Under the pieces are notes generated by a model. It saw only the letters and a list, made by a program, of their open reading frames with translations. It was not told where the DNA came from and searched no databases. From positions 1 to 62,649 of IMG/VR virus record IMGVR_UViG_3300034101_000324: a DNA stretch of 62,649 nucleotides. The stretch is one strand, 5' to 3'. Below, one piece after another: positions 37,170-46,664 of the stretch. A program made the translations under genes and the position numbers. The first letter of the stretch is position 1. The number at the start of each line of letters is the position of its first letter. The stretch comes from a virus.

Positions 37170-39464
37170 ATGCCCTTACAGAAACTGGAACTGCGCCCCG
37201 GCGTAAACCGTGAATCGACTAGCTATGCCAACGAGGGCGGCTTCTTTGCTGGTGACAAGATTCGGTTTCGCTCTGGTTACGCTGAAAAACTCGGCGGCTG
37301 GCAGTCTATTAATGTTAACGGCAGTACGTTTAAAGGCGTGTGCCGAATGCTGTGGAATTGGATATCCACACTCAGCCAAAACTTGTTGGGGCTTGGCACC
37401 AACCAGAAAGTCTATGTGGAACTCGGTGGTCAATACCATGACATCACCCCACTGGGTAACTCGCTAAACCTTTCACAAAACCCTTTCTCGGTGACTTCGG
37501 GAAGCCGCCTTGTAACAGTAACGGCTTCTATACATGGGTCGTCAATTGGCACTTACGTTGATCTTTCCGGAGCCACTGCGGTTGCCAGTCTGACGTTGAA
37601 TGGGCAGTACGAGATTCAGTCGGTACCTACTGCAAACACGTTCATCATTTACGCTTCAGCCACAGCGAGTTCCACTACAACAGGTGGCGGGTCGCTGGTT
37701 ATAGCTAAGTTTGATATCAATGCCGGTGTGGATGTTTTTACCACTACGGTGGGTTGGGGTGGTCCGCCTTGGGGTGCCGGTGAGTGGGGCGCGGCTTCTG
37801 GCGGTGGGGGCGAGTCCATGCGCCTCTGGTCCATGTTTAACTACGGTGACGACCTCCTTTTTGCCCAGCGTAACGGTGAGATTTATTTCTGGACGTTGAA
37901 CACGACTTCGTGGCCCCGTGCAGTTACGCTTGAAGAAAAGACCAATACCGTTACCAAGACTATTACTACGGCTACTGCGGCTTCTGGTGCATTGACGCTT
38001 GTCGTTGCGGATGCAACCGGTATTAATACTGGATCGGTTATTTATGGTAGTGGCGTGGTCTCGGGCACCTATGTCACTACGGCTTGGACAGGCGGGGTCA
38101 CGGTCAATATTTCTCAAGCCACGACAAGTTCTTTGACGGCTACCTCTGTTGCATTTAGCTATTCAGGGCGGCAAGTACCTAATGAAGTGGCGATGATTAT
38201 TGACTCGCCAGTTAGTGACTTTGTGCTTTGTTGCGGCTCTACGCCCTACAACCCAATTAATTTTAGCACCGCATTTAATCCGTTGCTGGTGCGTTGGTCA
38301 GATCAGGGCAACGTTTATGAATGGGTGCCGGAAGTTACTAATCAGTCCGGTGAACAGACTCTTTCGCACGGTTCATACATTGTTACAGCCATCAATACTC
38401 GTCAGGAAATCCTGATCTGGACAGATACGGCTATATTCTCTACGCAGTACGTTGGTCCGCCGTTTGTGTGGAATTTCAGTCTGCTAGACCAAGATATATC
38501 AATTGCTTCGCAAAACTCGGCGTTGACCGTGAACAACGTGGTCTACTGGATGGGCCGCGATAAGTTCTTTATGTACTCAGGGCGCGTTGAGACGCTGCCT
38601 TGCACACTTCGCCAGTTTGTCTATAACGATATCAACTACGATCAGTTGGATCAGGTTGTGGCGGGGGCTAACGAGGGCTTCAATGAAGTCTGGTGGTTCT
38701 ACCCGTCTGCTAATAGCCTGATCAATAACCGATATGTGATCTACAACTACCTTGAGCGCATTTGGTATTACGGCAACATCAATCGTTCATTCTGGTCAGA
38801 GCATTCGCAACGCAATTACCCGTTGGCGGCTTTTGGAATTCAAGCGGCGTTTCTTGCTACCGCGATCAATTCAACAGTCACTACGATTGCTTTGACTAAC
38901 GCAGACTCTTACCCAGAGTCCGGCATCATACAGATTGATTCTGAAAAGATTAGTTACACGGCCAAATCTGGTAACACTCTGACAGGTTGTGTTCGTGGGG
39001 CAGCCGCTACAACAGCCGCTTCTCATGAACAATATACTGCCGTGCCGTTTAATACTCCCAATCAAGTCATGCTGCACGAAGTGGGTAACGACGATGCGTC
39101 GGTCAGTCCCCCTGTACCTATTGAAGCATTCATCGAAACTTCAGATTTCGATATTCAGGATGGGCAGAATTTTGGTTACGTCTGGCGTATGTTGCCTGAC
39201 CTTAACTTCACGGGTTCATCTGCTAGCAGTCCGACAGTTACTCTGACAGTCAAGCCGAGGCAAAACTCAGGTAGTAATTACACGGCGGCAGATGCACCGA
39301 CCGTAACTCGTACATCTGTTATCCCGATTCAGCAGTATACGGGGCAGGTATATACAAGAGTTCGGGGTCGTCAAATGGCGTTCCGCGTGGATTCAACTGA
39401 CCTTGGCGTTGCATGGCAGATGGGTATGATGCGTATTGATGTCCGTCCGGATGGGCGTCGGTAA
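37170..39464 (+). CDS. Tail stabilisation / tail tubular B-like protein
   Basis: A 764-aa beta-rich protein. It opens with PLQKLELRPGVNRESTSYAN and FFAGDKIRFRSGYAEKLGGW, the signature of the P22 gp10-like stabilisation / tail hub group of podoviruses. Later segments (YWMGRDKFFMYSGRVETLPC; NRYVIYNYLERIWYYGNINR) fit the same family. Residues 110-170 and 255-325 contain extra beta inserts. It likely forms the tail nozzle that extends the channel and anchors fibres. Confidence 0.83.
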   Translation: MPLQKLELRPGVNRESTSYANEGGFFAGDKIRFRSGYAEKLGGWQSINVNGSTFKGVCRMLWNWISTLSQNLLGLGTNQKVYVELGGQYHDITPLGNSLNLSQNPFSVTSGSRLVTVTASIHGSSIGTYVDLSGATAVASLTLNGQYEIQSVPTANTFIIYASATASSTTTGGGSLVIAKFDINAGVDVFTTTVGWGGPPWGAGEWGAASGGGGESMRLWSMFNYGDDLLFAQRNGEIYFWTLNTTSWPRAVTLEEKTNTVTKTITTATAASGALTLVVADATGINTGSVIYGSGVVSGTYVTTAWTGGVTVNISQATTSSLTATSVAFSYSGRQVPNEVAMIIDSPVSDFVLCCGSTPYNPINFSTAFNPLLVRWSDQGNVYEWVPEVTNQSGEQTLSHGSYIVTAINTRQEILIWTDTAIFSTQYVGPPFVWNFSLLDQDISIASQNSALTVNNVVYWMGRDKFFMYSGRVETLPCTLRQFVYNDINYDQLDQVVAGANEGFNEVWWFYPSANSLINNRYVIYNYLERIWYYGNINRSFWSEHSQRNYPLAAFGIQAAFLATAINSTVTTIALTNADSYPESGIIQIDSEKISYTAKSGNTLTGCVRGAAATTAASHEQYTAVPFNTPNQVMLHEVGNDDASVSPPVPIEAFIETSDFDIQDGQNFGYVWRMLPDLNFTGSSASSPTVTLTVKPRQNSGSNYTAADAPTVTRTSVIPIQQYTGQVYTRVRGRQMAFRVDSTDLGVAWQMGMMRIDVRPDGRR

Positions 39465-40078
39465 TGACTACTCCACGCGGCGTTGTCGCTCCGAATCTTC
39501 CAATCGCCCCAGCTACATGGGACCAGCGATATCAAGATCAGTTCATGAACGTCCTGCGTCTTTACTTCAACCAAATATCAAACCGGATCAATGCACCGAC
39601 TCCGCACGCTTCCTATTTTGATACGACGACACAAACTAATCCGGTTGCCGATGCAGTCAATCTTTTTATGTACAACTCGGTAGTTTCGGATTACGAAGTT
39701 ACTCGCGGTACGCCAACCTCCAAGATTTTTGTTGCCAATACTGGGGTCTATAACTTTCAGTTCTCGGCGCAGTTGGACAAGACCGGTGGTTCGGCAAGCG
39801 CGGTTTATATATGGCCTCGGGTCAACGGAGTAAATCTTCCAGACTCGGCTACCAAGATTGTCATTGACGGTCCGAATAACGAGATCGTGGCTGCTTGGAA
39901 CTTTGTATTGGTTTTAAAAGCTAACGACTACTTTGAGTTGGCTTGGGAGTCTTCAGACACTAATGTGGTCATCCCATACGTAGCCGCAACCGGTAACATC
40001 CCGGCCATCCCGTCCATTATCCTGACGGTCTCGTGGGTGTCGAACTATGGCTCGGCTATTTATCAGGCCGCCACGTGA
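39464..40078 (+). CDS. C1q/TNF-like beta-sandwich tail protein
   Basis: A 204-aa protein. Residues 75-204 look like a C1q/TNF-type jelly roll (VANTGVYNFQFSAQLDKTGG; YIWPRVNGVNLPDSAT; WNFVLVLKANDYFELAWESS). This is a domain that trimerises and often binds surface ligands in phage fibres. The N-terminus (PNLPIAPATWDQRYQDQFMN) probably docks to the nozzle protein encoded just upstream, which it overlaps by 1 bp. Confidence 0.72.
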   Translation: MTTPRGVVAPNLPIAPATWDQRYQDQFMNVLRLYFNQISNRINAPTPHASYFDTTTQTNPVADAVNLFMYNSVVSDYEVTRGTPTSKIFVANTGVYNFQFSAQLDKTGGSASAVYIWPRVNGVNLPDSATKIVIDGPNNEIVAAWNFVLVLKANDYFELAWESSDTNVVIPYVAATGNIPAIPSIILTVSWVSNYGSAIYQAAT

Positions 40079-40113
40079 TACTATTTAGGCTAACTTGACC
40101 CCGTGGGGGAAGT

Positions 40114-42915
40114 ATGTACAACAACGACCCGAAATACATGAATCCTCCCGAGGCAGGACTTGCCTCCCTTCTGTCCTCTCGTGGCCGGAACGGAGATTCT
40201 GTGCTCGTTCACATGGCTCCCGAAGAGGTTCAGGGCTTACAGAAACTTGCCTTGGCCCACGGTGGTAGCCTGACGATTAACCCGGAAACGGGTCTGTACG
40301 AAGCCTCGTTCCTTAAGAAACTGCTTCCCACCATTATTGGTGCCATCCTGCCGGGCGTGCCGGGACTAGGTGAGTTTGCCAAAACTATCGGGTTTGGTAG
40401 TCAGGCGCTGGGTACGGCGTTTCTTGTTGGCGGGGCTACTAGCCTTATTGAAGGTGACCTGAAGAAGGGCTTGATGGCGGGTCTTGGCGCGTATGGTGGT
40501 GCCAACCTTGCCCAGTCGTTGCAGCAGGCAAATATTGCCGCCGATGTTCCCCGTGTTTCCGCTGATGAACTTGCTAAAACCAATCAGGCTATGGAGGCTG
40601 CAAAAGCCACAATTGGTGCCAAACCAGTTTACAACCCGACTGGTACTGAGACTGATGGGCTTGACTTCTTTAAGTCGGCTAATGCGTTTAAGGGCGCACC
40701 GACTGCTGGCGATCTGGCTATTGGTAGGCAGGCCATAGCCTCGGGTGCTACGACACCGGACCAAATTCTTAACTACGTTCAGCCGACCAGTGCGTTTAGG
40801 GGTACTCCGACCCCTGCGGATCTTAGCGCCGGTCGTTCAGCCATTGCTGCTGATACAGGTATTGCTGGCATACTTGGTGGTGCTCAACGGCTTGTTTCGT
40901 CTCCCGGCGCGCGAACAGCGTTTGGTGAAGGCTTGGGCGGCGGCTTCCAGTCCCCGATGGCTCAGAACTTGTCCCGCTATGCCACCTTTGCTGGCGTAGC
41001 TGATGCCTTTACACCCGAAGTTGAAGTACCGGGTAGTAACCCTGATGACGATCTGGTGTACATGGCTGGCGACTTTAACCCCATGTATGGATACGGGCGT
41101 GAATACTCGTATTTAACTCCGGGTAAGTACTACAAGAAGACCAAGAAAGGTCTTGTTCCGTACAACCCTTACGCGATGGCTCCGGGTGTTGTTGGTGCCG
41201 CTGGCGGCGGTTTGATGCAAGCTGCACTCCCGCACGAATACCAGCCGATTCCTAATCCAAACCAAAACTATCCGTTATCAACAGTAACGCGATCAAATTA
41301 CTCTGCAAATTCTCCGCAGCCTCGTGAAGTGGTTGGCGGCTATGAGCCGAAGATTGATCCGTTTACAGGCGAAGAAAAGTTTGCAGAGGGCGGCCCAACT
41401 ACAAGTGGTGGGCGGGGTCCACTGGATGACCCGACTAATTATCCTCCTGTAGGCGTTGCTCCTCCCAAGGGGCTTCCGCTTGTAGAGCGTCCTTCTCCTA
41501 CAACTCCGTTGCCTACAGAACCGCCTGTTGGCCCTCCGCCTATAATCCTGCCCCCTGACAACCCGTTTGATCCGGCGCGTCAGCGGTACATGAATATGGT
41601 GAATGCTCCGCCCAAGCCTCCGGTTGATACGAAGGCTGTCATGGACTATGTGGCGGATTTAAATCGTCGTGCCAAGAACCCTGAGTTCATCGCATTCCCG
41701 CCGGGCGGGGGCGGTGGCGGCACGGGCACAGATCCAACTAAACCGCCTCCGGAAAAACCTGATCCTGACTGTCCGGCGGGCTATACGTATGACCGTGTTG
41801 CTGGCGCGTGCGTGCCTATTAAGGACGTAACTAATCCGCCTCCTCCGCCGCCAAGCCCACCGGGGCCGCCGGGGACTACGATTACGCCTCCTCCACCCAC
41901 CAAACCTCCTCCTAAAAAGAAGGATGAGCCTAAGAAGGATGAGCCTAAAAAGGACGAGCCTGCGAAGGACATTGATGACAACGAAAAGGATTTAATAGAA
42001 AAAATTACTGACTTCGGTCAGCAAACCCTGATAAACATGGGTTTGTCCTCTATTAATCCTTATCTTGGCCTTGCGTATTCCGCTTACCGGATGTTCCCGA
42101 AGGCTACGCAGAACAGGATTAAGAAGTTCTTTGGTCTCAAAGTTACAGACGAAAACGGTAATCCAATACCGGATTTGACTGAGGAAGAAAAAGCCGAAGA
42201 GAAAGCCAAACTTGAGGCCGAGATTAAGGCTGCGGCAGCCAAGGCTGAAGCAAACAAAACGCAGCCCCCTCCGTCAGGAGGCAGGGGTGGTGTGGGTATC
42301 CCCGGCGGTGGCCCCGGCGGTGGTCGTCCTGTCGGCGGTGGTCCTATTGCTGGCGGCGGGCGCTCTGGTCGAGTTGGCGTGGGCGGCGGTATTGGCGCAG
42401 CAAAGTATTACCGAAACCCGGATGGTACTTACGAGGACGAAGATGGCAATCCGGTAGACGAGAACGGGATGCCTATTCAAGATGCCCGCGTTGCCGCTAG
42501 ATCCGGTGGCCGTATCCGCGCTATGCAGGCTGGTGGCATGACCATGCCTCGTTCGCCGTTGCCGGAACCACAAAATCCGTACGGCGCTGCTGTCGGTGAG
42601 GACTACAACTTTGGGTTCTCAGGCGGTGGTGAAATGCCAACTGAGTACTTGGCTGGCGGTAAGTTGCTTGAAGGCGAAGGCGATGGGATGTCGGACAGCA
42701 TCCCTGCTGTGATTCGTGGTAAGGGTGTACAACGTGCTGCATTGGCTGACGGTGAATTCGTCGTACCGGCTGATGTTGTATCGCATCTCGGTAATGGCTC
42801 TACCAAAGCGGGAGCCAAGAAACTTTACAAAATGATGGATCGGATACGCGAGGCTAGGACTGGCAGAACACGCCAAGCCCCTGAAGTAAAGCCCGAGCGT
42901 TATCTGCCTGCCTAA
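40114..42915 (+). CDS. Large internal/ejection-type protein, 933 aa
   Basis: A 933-aa multi-part protein. Residues 60-150 include hydrophobic, Gly-rich helices (LLPTIIGAILPGVPGLGEFA; FLVGGATSLIEG). Residues 430-640 are Pro-rich with repeated KKDEPKKDEPKKDEP. Residues 755-810 are Gly-rich. The C-terminal 75 residues (GEGDGMSDSIPAVIRGKGVQ; LADGEFVVPADVVSHLGNGS) are a strongly conserved end seen in many aquatic phages. Probably a virion protein released into the host envelope at infection (inference from order and membrane segments). Confidence 0.72.
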   Translation: MYNNDPKYMNPPEAGLASLLSSRGRNGDSVLVHMAPEEVQGLQKLALAHGGSLTINPETGLYEASFLKKLLPTIIGAILPGVPGLGEFAKTIGFGSQALGTAFLVGGATSLIEGDLKKGLMAGLGAYGGANLAQSLQQANIAADVPRVSADELAKTNQAMEAAKATIGAKPVYNPTGTETDGLDFFKSANAFKGAPTAGDLAIGRQAIASGATTPDQILNYVQPTSAFRGTPTPADLSAGRSAIAADTGIAGILGGAQRLVSSPGARTAFGEGLGGGFQSPMAQNLSRYATFAGVADAFTPEVEVPGSNPDDDLVYMAGDFNPMYGYGREYSYLTPGKYYKKTKKGLVPYNPYAMAPGVVGAAGGGLMQAALPHEYQPIPNPNQNYPLSTVTRSNYSANSPQPREVVGGYEPKIDPFTGEEKFAEGGPTTSGGRGPLDDPTNYPPVGVAPPKGLPLVERPSPTTPLPTEPPVGPPPIILPPDNPFDPARQRYMNMVNAPPKPPVDTKAVMDYVADLNRRAKNPEFIAFPPGGGGGGTGTDPTKPPPEKPDPDCPAGYTYDRVAGACVPIKDVTNPPPPPPSPPGPPGTTITPPPPTKPPPKKKDEPKKDEPKKDEPAKDIDDNEKDLIEKITDFGQQTLINMGLSSINPYLGLAYSAYRMFPKATQNRIKKFFGLKVTDENGNPIPDLTEEEKAEEKAKLEAEIKAAAAKAEANKTQPPPSGGRGGVGIPGGGPGGGRPVGGGPIAGGGRSGRVGVGGGIGAAKYYRNPDGTYEDEDGNPVDENGMPIQDARVAARSGGRIRAMQAGGMTMPRSPLPEPQNPYGAAVGEDYNFGFSGGGEMPTEYLAGGKLLEGEGDGMSDSIPAVIRGKGVQRAALADGEFVVPADVVSHLGNGSTKAGAKKLYKMMDRIREARTGRTRQAPEVKPERYLPA

Positions 42916-42927
42916 TCGGGAGCGATC

Positions 42928-45072
42928 ATGGCCGAACCTACTGAACAAACACAAACAAATATTCCTAGCTGGCTTAAGGAGGCAATGCTTAAGCTTGTAG
43001 GAGACGCTCAGCGAATCTCCGGTCAGGGCTATCAGCCTTACGCTAGGCCGCGACTAGACGCGCAAGGCAAGCCGGTGTTGGATGCACAAGGTAAGCCGAT
43101 ACTTGATCCTATTCAGCGCGTTGAAGGGTTTAATCCGCTTCAAGAACAGGCGTTCCGTCAAATTGCTGGAATGCAGACTGCGGATCAGCTTACTCAAGCC
43201 ACGGGGCTTGCTGGTCTTGCCGGTGTAGATGCCCGAAGACTCAGTCAATACGATCCTGCCGCCGCTCAAAACTTTTATAACTCTCCTGAATTTCGGGAGA
43301 TGCAGACTCAATTTGAGCGAGTTGGCGCTGCCCCCTCGACGCAGTTTCAAATGCAGAGCCCGCAAGATGTTGCGGCTCAGCAGGTTGCTGCTGGTCGTAT
43401 GGGGCCAGTGCGAGACGTAGCAGCACAGCAATTTACTGCCCCGCAAATGGGGGCTTTTGAGCGTGTTGCTTCTGCATACGACTACACGCCGGAAAGAGTC
43501 TCGGGACCAGATCGTTATGAAATTGAACGCGCCAAAGGATATGAGTACGCCCAGTTAGGAATGACTCCGGCGGAGCGTGTTCGCGCCGCTAATCTTCGTG
43601 AATACCGAATGGGTCCAGCCGAGCGAGTCGGTACTGAACGCTTTGGTTTAGGCGCGATGCAGGAGTACATGACGCCCTATATGCAGAGCGTCGTGGATCG
43701 GCAAAAGCGAGCAGCCGTTCAAGATTACATGCGGGGTCTTCCTGCGTTAGGTGCGGCTGCTGCTCGTGCTGGTGGCCGTGGCGGTACTCGTGAGGCACTA
43801 CTTCAGTCTGAAGCTCAGCGTAATCTTGCTAATCAATTAGGTGATATTGAAGCAAAGGGTAGTCAGCAAGCGTACGAGCAAGCCTCTGGTCAGTTTGAAC
43901 GTGACCGTGCCGCAGCAATGCAGGCGGCTTTGGCTAATCAAGCGGCCACTCAAGATGTCGCCCGTCAAAATCTTCAGGCCGCGATGGGCATTCAGTCCTT
44001 GGGTGCTGGGCAGTCGCTTGAAGCGCAGCGTCTCAATCAGGCGATGGGGCTTACGGTTGGTCAGCAGAATCTTGCTGCCGAACAGTCTCGTCAACAGTTC
44101 ATGGGAACTCAGTCCCTTCAGGCGCAACTTGCTAATCAGCAAGCGGCTCAGCGTGAGGCTGATTTCTACAGAGCCAAGACAATGGAAGCAGCCTTGGCTA
44201 ACCAAGCGGCGTTCCAGCGTTCTGCGGAGTTTGGCGCTCAGCAAGCGATGCAAGCATCCTTGGCTAATCAGCAGGCTGGGTTAACTACTAATCAGCAAAA
44301 TCTGGCGGCACAACTTCAGACGCAAGGACTAACGGCGCAGCAAGCGATGGACGCTGCACGACTCAATCAAGCGGCTGATCTTACGATTGGGCAGCAAAAC
44401 TTGTCGGCAGAGCAGCAGGCGCGTCTGGCTAATCAGCAGTACGGAATGCAAGCAGCCCTTGCCAACCAGCAGATGGGTTACAACGTCGGTCAGCAGAACT
44501 TGCAATCACTGATCAACCAGTCGCAGTTTGGTGCGGGTCAGGGTCTCCAAGCCCAGCAGATGAATCAGTCTGCACAACTTCAGGCTCAGCAGCAGGCTCT
44601 GGCTCAGTTGGCTCAGGCCAATCAGTTCAGTCAGCAGAATGCCGCACAGCGTGCCCAGTATGGTCTGGCCGGTGCAAACCTTGCTGAACAGTCCCGTCAG
44701 TTTGGTGCTGGCCTTGGTATGCAAGGTCTTCAGCAGCAGTTGGCTGCGGCGGGTATGTTGGGCAACTTGGGTCAACAGCAGTATCAGCAACAGATGGGCA
44801 TTAACGCTGCTCAACTGGGCGCTGGTGGTCAGCAGCAGGCTCTCGGCCAAGAGTTGCTTAACATACAGTACCAAGACTTTATGAACCAACAGCAGCAGCC
44901 GTACAAACAGTTGGAGTTCATGTCAGGTATCCTGCGTGGACTTCCGGCGACCGGACAGACGCAGACGATGTATCAAGCGCCGGGTAGTTTGTTTGGACAG
45001 ATTGCTGGCGTAGGATTGGGACTTGGTAGCCTGTTTGGTGGCTTTGGTCAGACCACGGGCACGGGGAGATAA
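42928..45072 (+). CDS. Gln/Ala-rich internal virion protein, 714 aa
   Basis: A 714-aa protein dominated by long helices rich in Gln and Ala. Residues about 300-600 are imperfect repeats around LANQQ and NLAAEQ/TVGQQNL, probably one extended coiled coil. The C-terminus (IQYQDFMNQQQQPYKQLEFM, then SGILRGLP and GLGLGSLFGG) is a recurring ending that may span a membrane. Composition and place fit podovirus ejection proteins that form a transenvelope conduit. Confidence 0.73.
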   Translation: MAEPTEQTQTNIPSWLKEAMLKLVGDAQRISGQGYQPYARPRLDAQGKPVLDAQGKPILDPIQRVEGFNPLQEQAFRQIAGMQTADQLTQATGLAGLAGVDARRLSQYDPAAAQNFYNSPEFREMQTQFERVGAAPSTQFQMQSPQDVAAQQVAAGRMGPVRDVAAQQFTAPQMGAFERVASAYDYTPERVSGPDRYEIERAKGYEYAQLGMTPAERVRAANLREYRMGPAERVGTERFGLGAMQEYMTPYMQSVVDRQKRAAVQDYMRGLPALGAAAARAGGRGGTREALLQSEAQRNLANQLGDIEAKGSQQAYEQASGQFERDRAAAMQAALANQAATQDVARQNLQAAMGIQSLGAGQSLEAQRLNQAMGLTVGQQNLAAEQSRQQFMGTQSLQAQLANQQAAQREADFYRAKTMEAALANQAAFQRSAEFGAQQAMQASLANQQAGLTTNQQNLAAQLQTQGLTAQQAMDAARLNQAADLTIGQQNLSAEQQARLANQQYGMQAALANQQMGYNVGQQNLQSLINQSQFGAGQGLQAQQMNQSAQLQAQQQALAQLAQANQFSQQNAAQRAQYGLAGANLAEQSRQFGAGLGMQGLQQQLAAAGMLGNLGQQQYQQQMGINAAQLGAGGQQQALGQELLNIQYQDFMNQQQQPYKQLEFMSGILRGLPATGQTQTMYQAPGSLFGQIAGVGLGLGSLFGGFGQTTGTGR

Positions 45073-45074
45073 AC

Positions 45075-46661
45075 ATGGGTCCAGTTAGCGGCACGGGTCG
45101 AGCAATGATGGCTTCGCTTCAGCAGGCTATCAGCAAAGGTATGCCTCCCGATCAGGCTATTCAGTACGTCAAAGGCATGGCTACGCAGGGCGTGGCTCCC
45201 CTTACTGATTTGTACTCCATGATGAATCAGTTCCAACGACTGAAACAGCAACAGGTCAAGCCTCCGCAGACCCCGCCTACGATCAAAGATCAGTTGAATA
45301 TGCTGGATCAACAGCAGCAGATGCAGCCTCAACAAGGCAATATCCAACAGATGCAGGCAGGGGCACCGGCTCCTCAACCGATGGATCGTGGCCTTGGTGC
45401 TATCGACGCTGGCCGTATGGAGTATCCGCAGTTTGCCGGTGGTGGGATTGTTGCGTTTGAAGATGGTGGCACGGTGCGTATGGCTAACGGTACGCCGCCA
45501 TCTGTATTTGAAACTTCTGGAGCCCCCGTATCTATTTTTACAGATATATCTGAAGGGGAGTTTTTGTCAGATTCTGAAGAACAAGAACTCGGTAAGTTAT
45601 TAGAGTTGCGACGTAATGTTTTCTCGTCTCCATTTGTCGATCCGTCTTCGCTTGATTTATTGAAGCGTAGTGAAGGGCGATACAAAGAACTGATTGCAAA
45701 ACGAGAAGCAAGCAAGCGAAAAGATATTGAGTCTAGACAAGCGGCGGGAGTTGCTGCTGAAGCTCAACGTCGCGGCATAACTCTTCCTGCTACACCTGCT
45801 CCTCCTGCCGCTGGTGCAGGAACTAAACCTCCTGCTACAGGTGGTCAACGTCCTTCTGGTGGTGTTCAGTTAGGCGGTGGAGACTACGGCGACTTTGGTA
45901 GAGGCCGTAAAATACTGTCTGACATTGAAACTCAACTTAAGCCTGAAGCCGAAAAGACCCTTGAGCAGCGCCTTGCTGAGATAGATGCAATACAGGCAAA
46001 ACAAGGTATTGGCGAAGCCTCTCGTAAGCAGGGCGAGTACCTGACTAAGCGTGAAGCAGAAGCCGCAAAAGATCTGGCGGGTGACAAGCGCATGGCATTG
46101 GCACAGGCTGGTTTCGCTATGGCCGAGGCTGCATCACGTCGTGGCCGTGAGCGTACTGGGTTCTTGGGCGCTGCCGCTATTGGTGGAACCACGGGCACCA
46201 AGTTGTATCAGGCCGCACTTAAAGAGAACCGTGCGCTTAAGGACAGCATTGCCCAGAATCGGTTTGCCCTTGAGCAGGCAAATGAGTTACGCAAGACAGG
46301 TAACATTAGAGACGCGAACGCTTTGGAGAAAGAAGCCAAGAGCAATCTTCGCTCTCTTAACCTCGCTCGTGCTCAAAACGAGACGGCGATTGCTGAGTTC
46401 CAAGGCCGTGAGCGTGGGGCTGATCGTAGACTTGGAGCACAACTTGGTGCACAAGAAAAGAGATACGCTCAAGCTGCACAGATTGCTCAATCAAAACTTA
46501 TGCAGGGCGTTCTTGAACAAGCCCCAATACTTATACCGGGATTTGGTAAATTAAGCGTTGACGAGCAAGCAGCAGCATTGCAAAAACTTCTTGGCGCTTT
46601 GGCTGGCGGTTCTGGCGCTATGACTGGGTTGGGGACCATTGAAGGTATTGAGGAAGAATAA
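45075..46661 (+). CDS. Internal virion protein, 528 aa
   Basis: A 528-aa protein. The N-terminus is Gln-rich and helical (LQQAISKGMPPDQAIQYVKG). FAGGGIVAFEDGGTVRMANG at residues 117-136 is a short element common in phage internal proteins. The middle is helical, and residues 355-490 are a long charged coiled coil (LKENRALKDSIAQNRFALEQ). Between two other large internal-type genes and 2-3 nt from each, it is presumably part of the same ejected complex. Confidence 0.7.
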   Translation: MGPVSGTGRAMMASLQQAISKGMPPDQAIQYVKGMATQGVAPLTDLYSMMNQFQRLKQQQVKPPQTPPTIKDQLNMLDQQQQMQPQQGNIQQMQAGAPAPQPMDRGLGAIDAGRMEYPQFAGGGIVAFEDGGTVRMANGTPPSVFETSGAPVSIFTDISEGEFLSDSEEQELGKLLELRRNVFSSPFVDPSSLDLLKRSEGRYKELIAKREASKRKDIESRQAAGVAAEAQRRGITLPATPAPPAAGAGTKPPATGGQRPSGGVQLGGGDYGDFGRGRKILSDIETQLKPEAEKTLEQRLAEIDAIQAKQGIGEASRKQGEYLTKREAEAAKDLAGDKRMALAQAGFAMAEAASRRGRERTGFLGAAAIGGTTGTKLYQAALKENRALKDSIAQNRFALEQANELRKTGNIRDANALEKEAKSNLRSLNLARAQNETAIAEFQGRERGADRRLGAQLGAQEKRYAQAAQIAQSKLMQGVLEQAPILIPGFGKLSVDEQAAALQKLLGALAGGSGAMTGLGTIEGIEEE

Positions 46662-46664
46662 CCC

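Noticed and set aside
42264-42285. CCCCTCC-GTCA-GGAGG-type hairpin resembling the palindrome
   Set aside because: Different arms from the palindrome and inside Pro/Gly codons of a late gene; a coincidence of codon composition.
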